Notes: a model not told the origin generated them from the letters alone. A DNA stretch of 64,000 bases from an uncultured Pseudomonadota bacterium (GCA_913055625.1 CAJXJW010000004.1:62001-126000); one strand, 5' to 3'; shown: positions 7,997 to 15,787, numbered from the stretch's first letter. Translations and numbers: made by a program.

Positions 7997-9223
7997 TCAT
8001 GGTTTGCGCGACACGATCGGTACGCGGACGACGCGGACCCCGGGCGCATCGTCGGCGCTGTCGGTCCACGCGAGAATGAGGCTTTCGTCGCGGTATTCCA
8101 TCTGCGGCACGACGCGGCCAAGCGACGTTGCGCCCACGGTCACGACCTCGCCGAGCTTGCCGCCGGTCGTCATTCCACGCAGCCGTACCGCGTAGCCGTC
8201 GGCCTCCGGTTCGACCCAGGTCACGGCGAATTGCGCCGCGTCGAGCCACGCGATGTCCACGTAGCCCTGGACCCGGCCGGATGCAATGTCTACCGGACTC
8301 GAAAAACTCTGGCCCCCGTCACGCGACACGGCCGCGCGAATGCGCGGCACGTCGCCGGCGGCCGTGAACCAGGCGACTCCGACCAGCGAACCGGACGCCG
8401 CGAGGGCAGGGCCGTTGACCGGGCACGCGGCAATTTGCCAGCCGTCGTCGGCGACAGCCTTTCCGGGGCTCCACTTGCCGTTCGTGAATCGGCTGACGTA
8501 GATGTCTCGGATCTCGTCGGCCGTCCGGTCTCGGTAAGCGACGAGGATGCCACTACTGGTCACCACTGCCGCCGTGCTGCAGCAGTCGCAGACGAAATCG
8601 TCGATAACGTGTTCGCCGGAGAGGGAGCCGTCGCCCGCGATCGTCGCTGCACGCAAGGTCATCCCGGTTGCGGCGAGCTCGGGCCCCGCATTACCGGCGG
8701 TCTTGCGACCGTCGAGCCAGATCAGCCCGACACCGCCCGGCGCACGGAACTTCGACACAAAGCCGTGTTCGGTGGGGGTGCCGTCCGTGTGCGGGGTGAC
8801 GGCGCCCGACCACGATGCGCCCCGGTCGTCTGACGCGCTGACGCGCACGTCGTAGGCATACGGCACGTCCCCGCTCTTGCTGAGCCAGTGTGCGACCCAG
8901 CGGGACTGGCCCTGCGCTTTTCGTTCGAGCGCGAGCACCGAGGGCGTGTCCGCCCAGTTGACGAACATGCGGGGGTCGGACACCACGTCGACGGGCGCGT
9001 TCCAGGCGCTGCCGCTCCAGTCCGCGACCCGCAGGGTGCCGCCGTGCTCGGTGGGTTCCATCCAACTCAGCAGCAGCTGCCGGCCACCGCCAGTGGTCAG
9101 CCGCGGGCCAAGGCTGCCGAGGTTGCCCGGGAAGGCCACCGGTTCGGCCGGCCCAGAGACCGGCGGTGCAGGGCCAGTACAGGCGGCCTGAAGGGCAAGC
9201 AGCAGCAGGAACGCGGTTCGCAC
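7997..9223 (-). CDS. sialidase-like beta-propeller protein, exported
   Basis: The 408-residue product begins with a hydrophobic signal (MRTAFLLLLALQAACTG); a cysteine follows at a possible lipoprotein site, though the lipobox is imperfect. The body has Asp-box-like repeats of sialidase/BNR propellers: SASDDRGASWSG and SRDGGQSFSSP. A D-F-V-C-D-C-C segment is characteristic of this bacterial propeller group. Whether it cleaves sialic acid is unknown, as the catalytic Arg triad cannot be assigned by eye. The start is GTG with GGAG ten bases upstream. It heads the reverse-strand block between tRNA-Gly and tRNA-Cys. Confidence 0.75.
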   Translation of the reverse strand: MRTAFLLLLALQAACTGPAPPVSGPAEPVAFPGNLGSLGPRLTTGGGRQLLLSWMEPTEHGGTLRVADWSGSAWNAPVDVVSDPRMFVNWADTPSVLALERKAQGQSRWVAHWLSKSGDVPYAYDVRVSASDDRGASWSGAVTPHTDGTPTEHGFVSKFRAPGGVGLIWLDGRKTAGNAGPELAATGMTLRAATIAGDGSLSGEHVIDDFVCDCCSTAAVVTSSGILVAYRDRTADEIRDIYVSRFTNGKWSPGKAVADDGWQIAACPVNGPALAASGSLVGVAWFTAAGDVPRIRAAVSRDGGQSFSSPVDIASGRVQGYVDIAWLDAAQFAVTWVEPEADGYAVRLRGMTTGGKLGEVVTVGATSLGRVVPQMEYRDESLILAWTDSADDAPGVRVVRVPIVSRKP

Positions 9224-9300
9224 GAGGTGGACACTCCGTCAACGCCGGGCAAGTGGCGCTGGCGCCCACATTTGACACCCGGGAACGGGCGGTTGGCAAA

Positions 9301-9328
9301 TTGACCCCCGGCAGCAGGTCGGTATACT
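9301..9328 (+). promoter_or_regulatory. sigma-70 promoter of the tRNA-Cys/tRNA-Leu unit
   Basis: TTGACC (9301-9306) and TATACT (9323-9328) are spaced 16 bases apart, 24 bases before tRNA-Cys. It replaces the promoter that would have served a joint glyW-cysT-leuZ transcript. Confidence 0.75.
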
Positions 9329-9352
9329 GCGTCGCCTGCGAAGTGGCACCCT

Positions 9353-9426
9353 GGCTAGGTGGCAGAGTGGTTATGCAGCGGCCTGCAAAGCCGTGGACGC
9401 CGGTTCGATTCCGACCCTAGCCTCCA
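9353..9426 (+). tRNA. cysT: tRNA-Cys (GCA)
   Basis: Complete cloverleaf with encoded CCA: acceptor GGCTAGG/CCTAGCC, anticodon loop CTGCAAA with anticodon GCA at 9385-9387, and T arm with GGTTCGATTCC. It stands immediately before tRNA-Leu, as cysT stands before leuZ in E. coli. Confidence 0.97.
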
Positions 9427-9479
9427 TTTTCACAAGCATCAGTTCGCCGGCAAGCGGGGTTTTTTCGTGCCACAAGGCA

Positions 9480-9566
9480 GCCCGGGTGGCGGAATTGGTA
9501 GACGCTGCGGACTTAAAATCCGCTGTCCGCAAGGACGTGCGGGTTCGAGTCCCGCCCTGGGCACCA
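9480..9566 (+). tRNA. leuZ: tRNA-Leu (TAA), integration target of the island
   Basis: An 87-base type II tRNA with long variable arm and encoded CCA. The anticodon stem GCGGA/TCCGC holds loop CTTAAAA with anticodon TAA at 9514-9516. The acceptor GCCCGGG pairs with CCTGGGC, leaving one G-T wobble. The 3' half from the anticodon onward forms attL of the integrated element; the displaced original 3' half lies at 19263-19320 and would pair perfectly with this 5' end. The current 3' half was therefore probably supplied by the element and restores a working tRNA. Confidence 0.97.
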
Positions 9567-9567
9567 A
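9510..9567 (+). repeat. attL
   Basis: The block begins with 16 bases (GACTTAAAATCCGCTG) identical to 19263-19278, followed by 15 divergent variable-arm bases, then GGGTTCGAGTCCC and GGGCACCAA, which are also shared with attR at the same spacing. The identical 16 bases span the anticodon loop and are the likely crossover region. Confidence 0.9.
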
Positions 9568-9624
9568 AGAATTCAAATAGTTACGATCGCGGCATAGCCT
9601 GCCATTCCCAGCGTCGTTGACAAT

Positions 9625-9642
9625 TGGTCCACGAATGGTCCA
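9625..9642 (+). repeat. TGGTCCA direct repeats, possible integrase arm sites
   Basis: TGGTCCA occurs at 9625-9631 and 9636-9642, one helical turn apart, just inside attL. A third copy (19115-19121) lies inside attR. Placement at both ends suggests arm-type sites for the integrase; this is inference from position and repetition. Confidence 0.45.
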
Positions 9643-9677
9643 ATCGCTGAGCACCCATCAGCAACGGGCAGGTGAAT

Positions 9678-10754
9678 ATGGCAACGATAACCGAGCGGGC
9701 AGGGGTCAGCGGGGCGAAAGTCTGGCGCGTCAGGATTCGGCGATCCGGATACCCCGACCAAACCGCTACCTTCAAATCGAAATCGGACGCGAAGCGCTGG
9801 GCCACGACGACCGAGGCGGCCATTCTCGAGGGCCGGCATTTCGTGTCGCAGAAATCGAAGAAGCACTCGCTTGCCGACGCGATCGACCGTTACCTCGACG
9901 ACCAGCTGCTTGCACTCTCGGAGAGCGAGCAGCGGAATCGGAAGCGCCACCTCGAGTTCTGGCGGAAGCACCTAGGCAAGATGACGTTGGCGCAGCTCTG
10001 TAATGACGCCGAGCCGATTCGGGAGACCATGGCTTTGCTGCGGCGCTCGAAGACGAAACGGGGCGGTTTGCGGTCCGCAGGCACGACGAACCGCTACTTC
10101 GCGTCGCTCTCGAAGCTGTTTACTTCGGCGATGCGCTGGGGCTGGGCCAGCTCGAATCCGATGCGCCTGGTCGACAAGCTTCCGGAACCGGCGGGCCGGG
10201 ATCGCTTCCTCTCCGACGATGAGCTGCACCGGTTGCTCGAAGCCACGGCGGCCAGCACGGATCCCTACCTCGATATCGTGGTGAAGCTGGCGCTAACCAC
10301 CGGCGGCCGATATGCCGAAATCATGGGGCTGACTTGGAGCGATGTCTCGCTGGACCGGCAGACCGTGACGTTCCGCAAAACCAAGAACCGGGATGTCCGT
10401 ACCGTGCCGCTCGTTGAGCCGGCTCTGGGCGCCGTGACAGCGTTGAGCGAGAGGAAGCGCGCCGACACCGATCTGCTCTTTGCGTGGTCCCGGCCCGATC
10501 TCCCCAAGAACATTCAGGCCGGGTGGAAGAGGGCACTCAAGGAGGCCGGGATCACTGATTTCAGGTTCCACGACCTCAGGCATAGCTGCGCAAGCTTTCT
10601 TGCGATGAACGGCGCGCGTCCCAGCGAACTGGCCGCGGTACTGGGGCACAAGACGCTGTCGATGGTGAAAAGGTATTCGCACGTCAGCGAGGCGCACACG
10701 GCCGATCTGGTGCGTTCCATGGCCGAGCGCAGGTTCGGGGGAGGAAAGTCGTGA
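9678..10754 (+). CDS. int: tyrosine-family site-specific integrase
   Basis: The 358-residue product carries the full catalytic set: Arg211 (TTGGRYAEIMGL), His298/Arg301 (FHDLRHS), His324 (LGHKTL) and the nucleophile Tyr333 (VKRYSHVS). An N-terminal core-binding region precedes it (about 60-165). It would join the element's attP to the tRNA-Leu anticodon region and, with an excisionase, reverse that. ATG 9678 is preferred to GTG 9672; a weak CAGG precedes it. The gene reads away from the tRNA, and its stop overlaps the next start by GTGA. Confidence 0.95.
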   Translation: MATITERAGVSGAKVWRVRIRRSGYPDQTATFKSKSDAKRWATTTEAAILEGRHFVSQKSKKHSLADAIDRYLDDQLLALSESEQRNRKRHLEFWRKHLGKMTLAQLCNDAEPIRETMALLRRSKTKRGGLRSAGTTNRYFASLSKLFTSAMRWGWASSNPMRLVDKLPEPAGRDRFLSDDELHRLLEATAASTDPYLDIVVKLALTTGGRYAEIMGLTWSDVSLDRQTVTFRKTKNRDVRTVPLVEPALGAVTALSERKRADTDLLFAWSRPDLPKNIQAGWKRALKEAGITDFRFHDLRHSCASFLAMNGARPSELAAVLGHKTLSMVKRYSHVSEAHTADLVRSMAERRFGGGKS

Positions 10755-11281
10755 GCGTGACGCGCACGCCGGATCCTTCGGGTCTGCTAGATGACAAGGT
10801 GGAGATTGACCCGTCTGACCCGACCCCTGAGGATCGGGTGGCTTTTGTCGAGATGTTCGAATACAGCCTTCCCTGGTTTCGCGTAGAGCGGCTTCGCCGG
10901 CACGAAAGCCTTTCGGAAAAAGCTGACGCACTATTAGAGTTGCTCAAAGCTAGTGGCAACCTCAAGGTTCCGGATTCGGTGCTGGGTCAACCGCTAAAGA
11001 TTTGCAGTTCCGACTACAAGTTGCCCGATGCGCTGGAACTTCAGCTGCTGAAAGTCGAGCACTATGCTCGCTATCTTGATACGTGCGACGCGATGATCGA
11101 AAAGAAGAAGCGGGATGCTGCGAAGCGAAAGCACAGCAATGCCGAGATCGATGCCGCACTCCATCAACACAATGGCAATCGAACCAAGGCTGGGAAGTCG
11201 TTGAAGCCTACCATGACGCCACGTGGCATCAACATGCGAATCAGGGATGAAGACGAACTCGCGCACTGGCGGAAGTCGTAA
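10751..11281 (+). CDS. Fis-type helix-turn-helix protein, unknown N-terminal part
   Basis: The 176-residue product ends in a segment (IDAALHQHNGNRTKAGKSL) that looks like the Fis/NtrC helix-turn-helix, whose consensus has A-L-x-x-H-x-G-N-R-T-x-A-A. The degenerate continuation (KPTMTPRGINMRI) matches the recognition helix region. The first 120 residues are acidic and not recognised. The start GTG overlaps the integrase stop, so expression is coupled. Small Fis-like regulators next to an integrase are known from phage satellites, which fits the rest of this element. Confidence 0.7.
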   Translation: MSVTRTPDPSGLLDDKVEIDPSDPTPEDRVAFVEMFEYSLPWFRVERLRRHESLSEKADALLELLKASGNLKVPDSVLGQPLKICSSDYKLPDALELQLLKVEHYARYLDTCDAMIEKKKRDAAKRKHSNAEIDAALHQHNGNRTKAGKSLKPTMTPRGINMRIRDEDELAHWRKS

Positions 11282-11344
11282 GTCTTCCCGGGGAAAACTT
11301 ACGACTTCCTATTACATCGCTGCTGCCGCCTCGGTAAGTATCTA

Positions 11345-11366
11345 GCCTCCGAAAAAGGAGGCAGCC
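11345..11366 (+). promoter_or_regulatory. hairpin sequestering the ribosome binding site of the 11367 gene
   Basis: GCCTCC (11345-11350) and GGAGGC (11357-11362) form a perfect six-pair stem with loop GAAAAA. The Shine-Dalgarno GGAGG (11357-11361) is inside the 3' arm, five bases before the ATG at 11367. In RNA this would hide the ribosome binding site unless opened by a protein, RNA or upstream translation. Confidence 0.6.
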
Positions 11367-11654
11367 ATGAACACCCCCCAAAACCGTCCAGCACCGGCTT
11401 CGCGCAGGTACGTTCCACTTTCGAGGTGGCCCAATTTTCATCCGTGGCCGAGTGTCCTTGGACTGAGGAGCATGAAGCATCGGGCCGGTGCCGTGGTTGC
11501 CCAGGCCGACCGCGGCGCGGTTGTTGACGAGGAAGAGCTGCGGCGAGCTCGTGACCTACTGGCCTGCTTCGTTGAGACGTACGGCCGCGTTTTGATCGAC
11601 GAACCAGCCTTTCTCGCCCTAATCGCCGCCGGCCGACTTGGTACGCCCGCGTGA
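11367..11654 (+). CDS. excisionase/AlpA-like small DNA-binding protein (putative)
   Basis: The 95-residue product has YVPLSRWPNFHPWPSVLGLR, a tryptophan-rich segment followed by a basic stretch, and ends near RVLIDEPAFLALIAAG. This layout (a W-P-x-x-H-P-W-P turn, a G-x-L-R motif, then R-V-L-I-D-E-x-x-F) recurs in small integrative-element proteins placed near integrases, which I read as winged-helix excisionase/AlpA relatives. It may direct excision or switch the element on. Its ribosome site is buried in a hairpin. The stop overlaps the next start by GTGA. Confidence 0.6.
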   Translation: MNTPQNRPAPASRRYVPLSRWPNFHPWPSVLGLRSMKHRAGAVVAQADRGAVVDEEELRRARDLLACFVETYGRVLIDEPAFLALIAAGRLGTPA

Positions 11655-11839
11655 CTGCGGCCTCCAGATCGTGTGCCCGGTGTACGCGGAAATTTGTTCC
11701 TGCCCGCGATTTTCATCGCTTGTGCCGCTCGTGCCGCCACACGTTACGGCAGCTGGCGGCGTGGGGTCGCCTGCAGGAGCGGTCGGCGCTGCAGCGCAAG
11801 CGCGGCAATCCGGCCGCCGACAGGGCGTTTTGCTCGTGA
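11651..11839 (+). CDS. small zinc-ribbon-like protein
   Basis: The 62-residue product contains C-A-R-C near residue 8 and C-R-S-C near residue 25 (CARCTRKFVPARDFHRLCRSC is the full span), a C-x2-C ... C-x2-C metal site. The rest is basic. Such short zinc-finger proteins are frequent in satellites and integrative elements. It starts with GTG on the previous stop and its own stop overlaps the next GTG, so three genes are chained. Confidence 0.7.
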   Translation: MTAASRSCARCTRKFVPARDFHRLCRSCRHTLRQLAAWGRLQERSALQRKRGNPAADRAFCS

Positions 11840-12150
11840 CCCCGCAGCCTCCTGGCGCCCGTGAGTGGCTCGACGCCCCCGTCGCCCCCATGGTCGTTCT
11901 CATGGGCAGCGGCGCAGAAGAGCAAGCAAATCTGTCCGAAATTCCGGTGCTCTGGCTTCTGCCTGGTCGCGACCCACGAATTTATCGTTGGCCCGCAGCC
12001 GCGTACCCGGCGATCGTCCTCGAGGTTGGCTGTGCCGATCGAGCAGATTCGATTTGGCTGGCGAATCAGCTATTGCGCGACGGAGCCGCTCACGTCGTTG
12101 TACGCAAATTCTCGAAGCCGGCCGATGGATGTTTGGATGCCGGCTTTTAG
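11836..12150 (+). CDS. hypothetical protein, 104 residues
   Basis: It begins with GTG at 11836, overlapping the zinc-ribbon stop. The body alternates hydrophobic strands (APMVVLMGSG, EIPVLWLLPG, YPAIVLEVGC) with a final helix and strand (ANQLLRDGAAHVVVRKF). It looks like a small alpha/beta domain. I do not recognise a named family. The overlap chain and the orderly strand pattern support it as a real gene; the much longer open frame upstream (from 11638) is an out-of-frame shadow of the previous genes. Confidence 0.6.
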   Translation: MTPQPPGAREWLDAPVAPMVVLMGSGAEEQANLSEIPVLWLLPGRDPRIYRWPAAAYPAIVLEVGCADRADSIWLANQLLRDGAAHVVVRKFSKPADGCLDAGF

Positions 12151-12207
12151 TCGTTTTCAACGGTTCTCTCGCGGCTTTGTAGGCGCGAGCCTGCCCGGCA
12201 GACAGTC

Positions 12208-12900
12208 ATGAGCATCCGGGAGCGCAGATTCCTCCGGGTCGCCGATTGGAACCAGTTTCAATACGGCGACCTTCGCAAAAAACCTAAAGCACCTTGGGCT
12301 TGGTGCAGGCTGCCAAGGATACTTCTCGCTAATCCAGATTTTCAGGCTCTCACGATGCCGCAACGAGGAGCATTCCTTTGTTTCCTGATGCTCGCTTCCG
12401 AAACCGGCAACTTGATTCCCGCCGACCCGAAGTACATTCGAAGTCGCGCGCAAGTCGATCCGAGATTGACTCAAAGTCTCACCAAAGTCGGGCTTATTGA
12501 GGAAATAGCGTTGGACTCGGATTCGCAAGAAGTCAAAGAGTTACGTCGAATTTTCTCCGGAGGTCGTCCGCCCCCAGAGGAAGAGGGGAGAACAGAATCA
12601 GAAAAGAGGGTATCCCCGCCTGAAAGACTGTGTCGACTTACTCCTGCCAGACCGCAAACTCAGTCGGAAGCAAGGCACGTCACCGACGTGCTCTGCGATA
12701 CCACCGTTCCGCCTGGAGTTCGTCGGATCGGCAGGCAACCTGAATTCGATCTGTTGCTGAAGGCATGTCTCGAGGCCCGCGTAACCGGCTCTGATTGGAA
12801 TGGCCAGACGGATGTGGTCCGTCAGCAATTTGGCTTCGTCCTGTCTGACCGCCAGCACCAGCAGCTTGAGCGGCAACTGAACGACAGAGCGCACCGATGA
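12208..12900 (+). CDS. replication-initiator-like winged-helix protein (putative)
   Basis: The 230-residue product starts with a region like the N-terminus of phage replication proteins of the DnaT/lambda-O type: VADWNQFQYGDLRKK, then PWAWCRLPRILLANPDFQAL, then GNLIPADPKYIRSR with a helix-turn-helix-like VDPRLTQSLTKVGLIEE. The middle is charged and low in structure. The C-terminal 60 residues form a second, smaller domain. I infer a role in replicating the excised element; no helicase or primase motif is seen. The alternative is a transcription factor. Confidence 0.55.
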   Translation: MSIRERRFLRVADWNQFQYGDLRKKPKAPWAWCRLPRILLANPDFQALTMPQRGAFLCFLMLASETGNLIPADPKYIRSRAQVDPRLTQSLTKVGLIEEIALDSDSQEVKELRRIFSGGRPPPEEEGRTESEKRVSPPERLCRLTPARPQTQSEARHVTDVLCDTTVPPGVRRIGRQPEFDLLLKACLEARVTGSDWNGQTDVVRQQFGFVLSDRQHQQLERQLNDRAHR

Positions 12901-13029
12901 CTCGCTTTGCGCCGACAGTCCGCGGGCAACGGGTCCCTCTCCCCGGGTGCCCCTACCGCGGGCGCGCTAGCGCGTGGATTTCGAGACTTTTTAGGACCAC
13001 ATAGGGTTTCGTTTCGCTTTGGTTTTTCG

Positions 13030-13353
13030 GTGACCAATCAAGGGGATAACGACCGTGACGCCGCGACGGGCCGCAGAGTCCGGGCTGCGCTCGACCGTGG
13101 CCGCGAACTGGCCAACGCCGCGAAGCGCCGGCGCCACGAGGCGCTGCTCGAATTGGTTCGCGTCGAGGCCGACGCTGACAAGGCCCGTGGCTATCGTGTC
13201 CATGGGCGCGCGCAGCGAATCGCGACAACGCTGGCGGCATACGCGAGCAGGTCGACGATTTATCGACTCCACGCCGAAATTTCTCGAACCGTCCTGTGTG
13301 AGACGCGCGGCGTGATTAACTCGACGCGGGTACGCAATGGAGGACGAAAATGA
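13030..13353 (+). CDS. small basic helix-turn-helix-like protein
   Basis: The 107-residue product is rich in Arg and Ala and has a putative helix-turn-helix near AAYASRSTIYRLHAEI. GTG 13030 is the chosen start because the frame further upstream lacks normal composition; no good ribosome binding site is visible, so the start is uncertain (TTG 12907 is possible). The stop overlaps the capsid ATG by ATGA. It may regulate capsid expression; that is inference from position. Confidence 0.5.
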   Translation: MTNQGDNDRDAATGRRVRAALDRGRELANAAKRRRHEALLELVRVEADADKARGYRVHGRAQRIATTLAAYASRSTIYRLHAEISRTVLCETRGVINSTRVRNGGRK

Positions 13354-14498
13354 GTAGATCGGCAGTTCTCGAGCGAGACCGCGCTGCGACGATTATTCAA
13401 CTCGGCGCGCAGTTCGGGCTTGGCCAGCTTGCACTTGAGGCAGTCCGCCGCGGAACCACGATCACGGAGTTCCAAGCGCAGGCCGCGCAGCGAGCGGTCG
13501 CCGACCGCTCTGGCTTCAGCTTCGCCGGCGCGCTTCGGGCAATGTTCGAAGACCCTCGTACCCCCAAGCTCGGCGGCATCGAGGGCGACCTTTTGAGGGA
13601 ATACGCCGGTGGGGAAGGCTTCGATCCGCTCACGTGGCAGATTCCATGGTCTGCGTTGGTGACCCGAGATCTCAATGTCGGCGCCGGCTCTGCGGGCGGC
13701 TTCCTGGTCGGGGATCAACGCATCACGGCACGCGACTTGCTGCGCCCGCATTCCGTCGTCGTTTCTGGCGGGATCGAGATCGTCGATAACGTGTCCGAAG
13801 GTGCGGCCGTTCCGGTCGGCAGTACAACCACGTCGATCGCTTGGCTGGCGTCCGAGACTGATTCAGCTTCTCCGTCGACGCCAGCAATGTTGCAGATAGC
13901 AGCCGCTCCAAAAATTGCGGTGGGGCTACTGCAGTTCTCGCGCCGCCTGCTGCAGCAAGCTTCGATTGAATCCTTCGTCCGTCGCGAGCTAATCAAGACA
14001 GCGGCGACAGCTGTCGATGCCGCGGCGCTTGGCGGCTCGGGCACCTCGGGCGAGCCGCTCGGCATCGTCAATGTCGCCGGAGCAAACGCTGTTGACGGGA
14101 GCAGCTTCTCGCACGCCAAGGCGGTTGCGATGAAGGGCGCATGCGCCAACGCAAACGCCCCAGACTCAGAAATCACCTTCGCGGCGCCGCCCGCCGTTCG
14201 CGAGTTGCTCGAGCTACGCGAACTGACATCCGGCTCCGGTCAGTTCGTCTGGAAGAATGACCGAGTCGCCGATCGGACCGCCACAGTTTCGACATCGATG
14301 CCGGCCGCGACTTTGACTGCAGGTGCATGGTCGACAGCGACTTTGCTCCTGTATGGGCGTAGAGGAGTCCAGCTCGACTTCAACAGATTCGATTCGGCGT
14401 TGTTCCGAGCCGGAATCCTCCAGTGCCGCGTCCTGGTGGCCTGCGACGTGCTATTTCCGCAACCCGCCGCGTTCAGCGTTGCGAGTAGCATTTCATGA
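13350..14498 (+). CDS. HK97-family phage major capsid protein
   Basis: The 382-residue product has landmarks of HK97-fold capsids: a helical N-terminal delta-like region (about 1-60, IIQLGAQFGLGQLALEAV), SRRLLQQASIESFVRREL at 198-214, GGSGTSGEPLGIV at 228-240, and a C-terminal P-domain end (GRRGVQLDFNRFDSALFRAG). The N-terminal part resembles the linker that joins a fused prohead protease to the capsid in some phages, but no protease is encoded in front of it. Assembly therefore probably needs a helper phage, or the protein is used to redirect one. Confidence 0.9.
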   Translation: MSRSAVLERDRAATIIQLGAQFGLGQLALEAVRRGTTITEFQAQAAQRAVADRSGFSFAGALRAMFEDPRTPKLGGIEGDLLREYAGGEGFDPLTWQIPWSALVTRDLNVGAGSAGGFLVGDQRITARDLLRPHSVVVSGGIEIVDNVSEGAAVPVGSTTTSIAWLASETDSASPSTPAMLQIAAAPKIAVGLLQFSRRLLQQASIESFVRRELIKTAATAVDAAALGGSGTSGEPLGIVNVAGANAVDGSSFSHAKAVAMKGACANANAPDSEITFAAPPAVRELLELRELTSGSGQFVWKNDRVADRTATVSTSMPAATLTAGAWSTATLLLYGRRGVQLDFNRFDSALFRAGILQCRVLVACDVLFPQPAAFSVASSIS

Positions 14499-14683
14499 CC
14501 GTCGTCGACGATCTGCGGGCGCATCTGAGTCGGAAGCCCACGCCGACGCGGCGCATTCGTCGCACTGGCCGCGCCTTCCGACACCAAGGCCGCATTATCG
14601 AAGTGGGCGAGATTGTAACGGTCGACGAGGATGTCGCTCGCTCATTGGTTCTAATTCAGGCTAAGGCTGAATTTTGCGATTAA
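14495..14683 (+). CDS. small basic protein coupled to the capsid gene
   Basis: The 62-residue product overlaps the capsid stop by ATGA. It reads as a compact beta-rich protein (RTGRAFRHQGRIIEVGEIV followed by DEDVARSLVLIQAKAEF), a pattern of small proteins seen next to capsid genes where a G-x-x-V-x-x-G-D/E-x-V segment precedes an alanine-rich tail. A head-decoration or connector role is possible but unproven. Confidence 0.6.
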   Translation: MTVVDDLRAHLSRKPTPTRRIRRTGRAFRHQGRIIEVGEIVTVDEDVARSLVLIQAKAEFCD

Positions 14684-14744
14684 CCCGGCCGCGCGATGCT
14701 ATGCATCCGCGGCGCCCCGCACTGGATTGCCTCGGGGGTTGTGC

Positions 14745-14790
14745 AAAAAAGGCGCCAGCGCTCGCGGCCGGTCAACTCCAGTGCTGGCGC
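14745..14790 (-). terminator. Rho-independent terminator for reverse-strand transcription
   Basis: GCGCCAGC (14752-14759) and GCTGGCGC (14783-14790) form a perfect eight-pair stem. On the reverse strand it is followed by a six-T run (14745-14750). It therefore stops a transcript coming from the right, where a reverse-strand reading frame ends at 14800. Confidence 0.75.
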
Positions 14791-14799
14791 GGCGGGCCG

Positions 14800-14904
14800 C
14801 TACCGCTGCGTGACGGCGGGCGTTCTCTCGAACGTGGCCGGCGCCGATGGTGCAACATCCATCGTCGTCGGCCGAATCTTTATATGGTCATTCTGTATCG
14901 TCAC
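14800..14904 (-). CDS. possible 34-residue protein on the reverse strand
   Basis: A GTG at 14904 opens a short frame (VTIQNDHIKIRPTTMDVAPS and on) with GAAGG about eight bases upstream, ending ten bases before the reverse-strand terminator. All other genes of the element read the other way. It may be a real short protein or part of a non-coding RNA between the capsid module and the cargo. Confidence is low because the frame is too short to judge by composition. Confidence 0.3.
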   Translation of the reverse strand: MTIQNDHIKIRPTTMDVAPSAPATFERTPAVTQR

Positions 14905-14965
14905 GTGATAGCCTTCGACCAGCGTCGAGCACCGTGTTGCTGCGGACAATGGAATTGGGGACTCC

Positions 14966-15787
14966 GTGATAGCCAATCGACAACTGGGTACTCCCAAACT
15001 GCAGCCAATCTTGAAATGGGCGGGTGGCAAGAGGTGGTTCGTCACCAACCATTCAGAACACTTGAACATTGATTTTGACCGGTATATCGAGCCATTCGCC
15101 GGCAGCTGCGCTGTGTATTTTCACTGCCAACCAGACAAAGCAATCTTGGCAGATGCCAATCCAGAGCTAATTAATGTGTACAACACGCTTCGCTCCGATT
15201 GGAAAAAAGTCTACGCGAAGCTGGTCGAGCACAATAGACGCCATTCAAAACAGTACTACTATCATATAAGGGCAAGCCGGCCGAGAACGAAACACACTCA
15301 GGCCGCTCGCTTTATTTACTTGAATCGCACTTGCTGGAATGGGCTTTATCGAGTCAATAGAAACGGGCAATTCAACGTTCCAATAGGCACCAAGAGCTCA
15401 GCTATACTTGATACGGACGACTTCGAATCCGTTCATCATTTGCTTCAAAGTGCAGATATCCGCTGTGCGGATTTTCGTGAAACGATTTTCGAAGCTCGAC
15501 GCGGCGATCTACTCTTCGTGGATCCTCCGTATACGGTTCGTCACAACCTAAACGGGTTCGTAAAGTACAACGAAACTCTGTTTTCTTGGGCGGACCAGGT
15601 CGACCTTTGTGCAGCGGTCAAGGCTGCCAAGTCTCGTGGAGCCACCCTCTTGATGACCAATGCGAATCACCCATCGATCAAAGAGCTATATGGCGACGAA
15701 TTCGAGATTGATGTCGTCTCCCGGTACAGCTCTATTTCCTCAAGTAACCAGTCGCGTTCGAGTTTTGAAGAGCTCATTATCCGATAG
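14966..15787 (+). CDS. Dam-family DNA adenine N6-methyltransferase
   Basis: The 273-residue product has the D12-class order of motifs: motif X/I PILKWAGGKRW (14-24), IEPFAGSCAVYF (41-52), the CWNGLYRVNRNGQFNVP segment (123-139) and catalytic motif IV VDPPY (185-189) followed by FVKYNETLFSW. It is close in length to E. coli Dam (278), so it may methylate adenine in GATC, though specificity cannot be read safely. The start is GTG 14966 behind TTGGGGA. It opens the AT-rich cargo. No restriction endonuclease is seen nearby, so it is a solitary methylase or part of the unknown cargo system. Confidence 0.9.
   Translation: MIANRQLGTPKLQPILKWAGGKRWFVTNHSEHLNIDFDRYIEPFAGSCAVYFHCQPDKAILADANPELINVYNTLRSDWKKVYAKLVEHNRRHSKQYYYHIRASRPRTKHTQAARFIYLNRTCWNGLYRVNRNGQFNVPIGTKSSAILDTDDFESVHHLLQSADIRCADFRETIFEARRGDLLFVDPPYTVRHNLNGFVKYNETLFSWADQVDLCAAVKAAKSRGATLLMTNANHPSIKELYGDEFEIDVVSRYSSISSSNQSRSSFEELIIR

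Noticed and set aside
11638-11835. Upstream extension of the 104-residue protein frame
   Set aside because: It overlaps the excisionase-like and zinc-ribbon genes out of frame; the GTGA overlap at 11836 gives a better start.
14966-15787. Restriction-modification system built around the Dam-family gene
   Set aside because: No endonuclease-like gene is adjacent; the following proteins are a membrane protein and a DGQHR protein without nuclease motifs.
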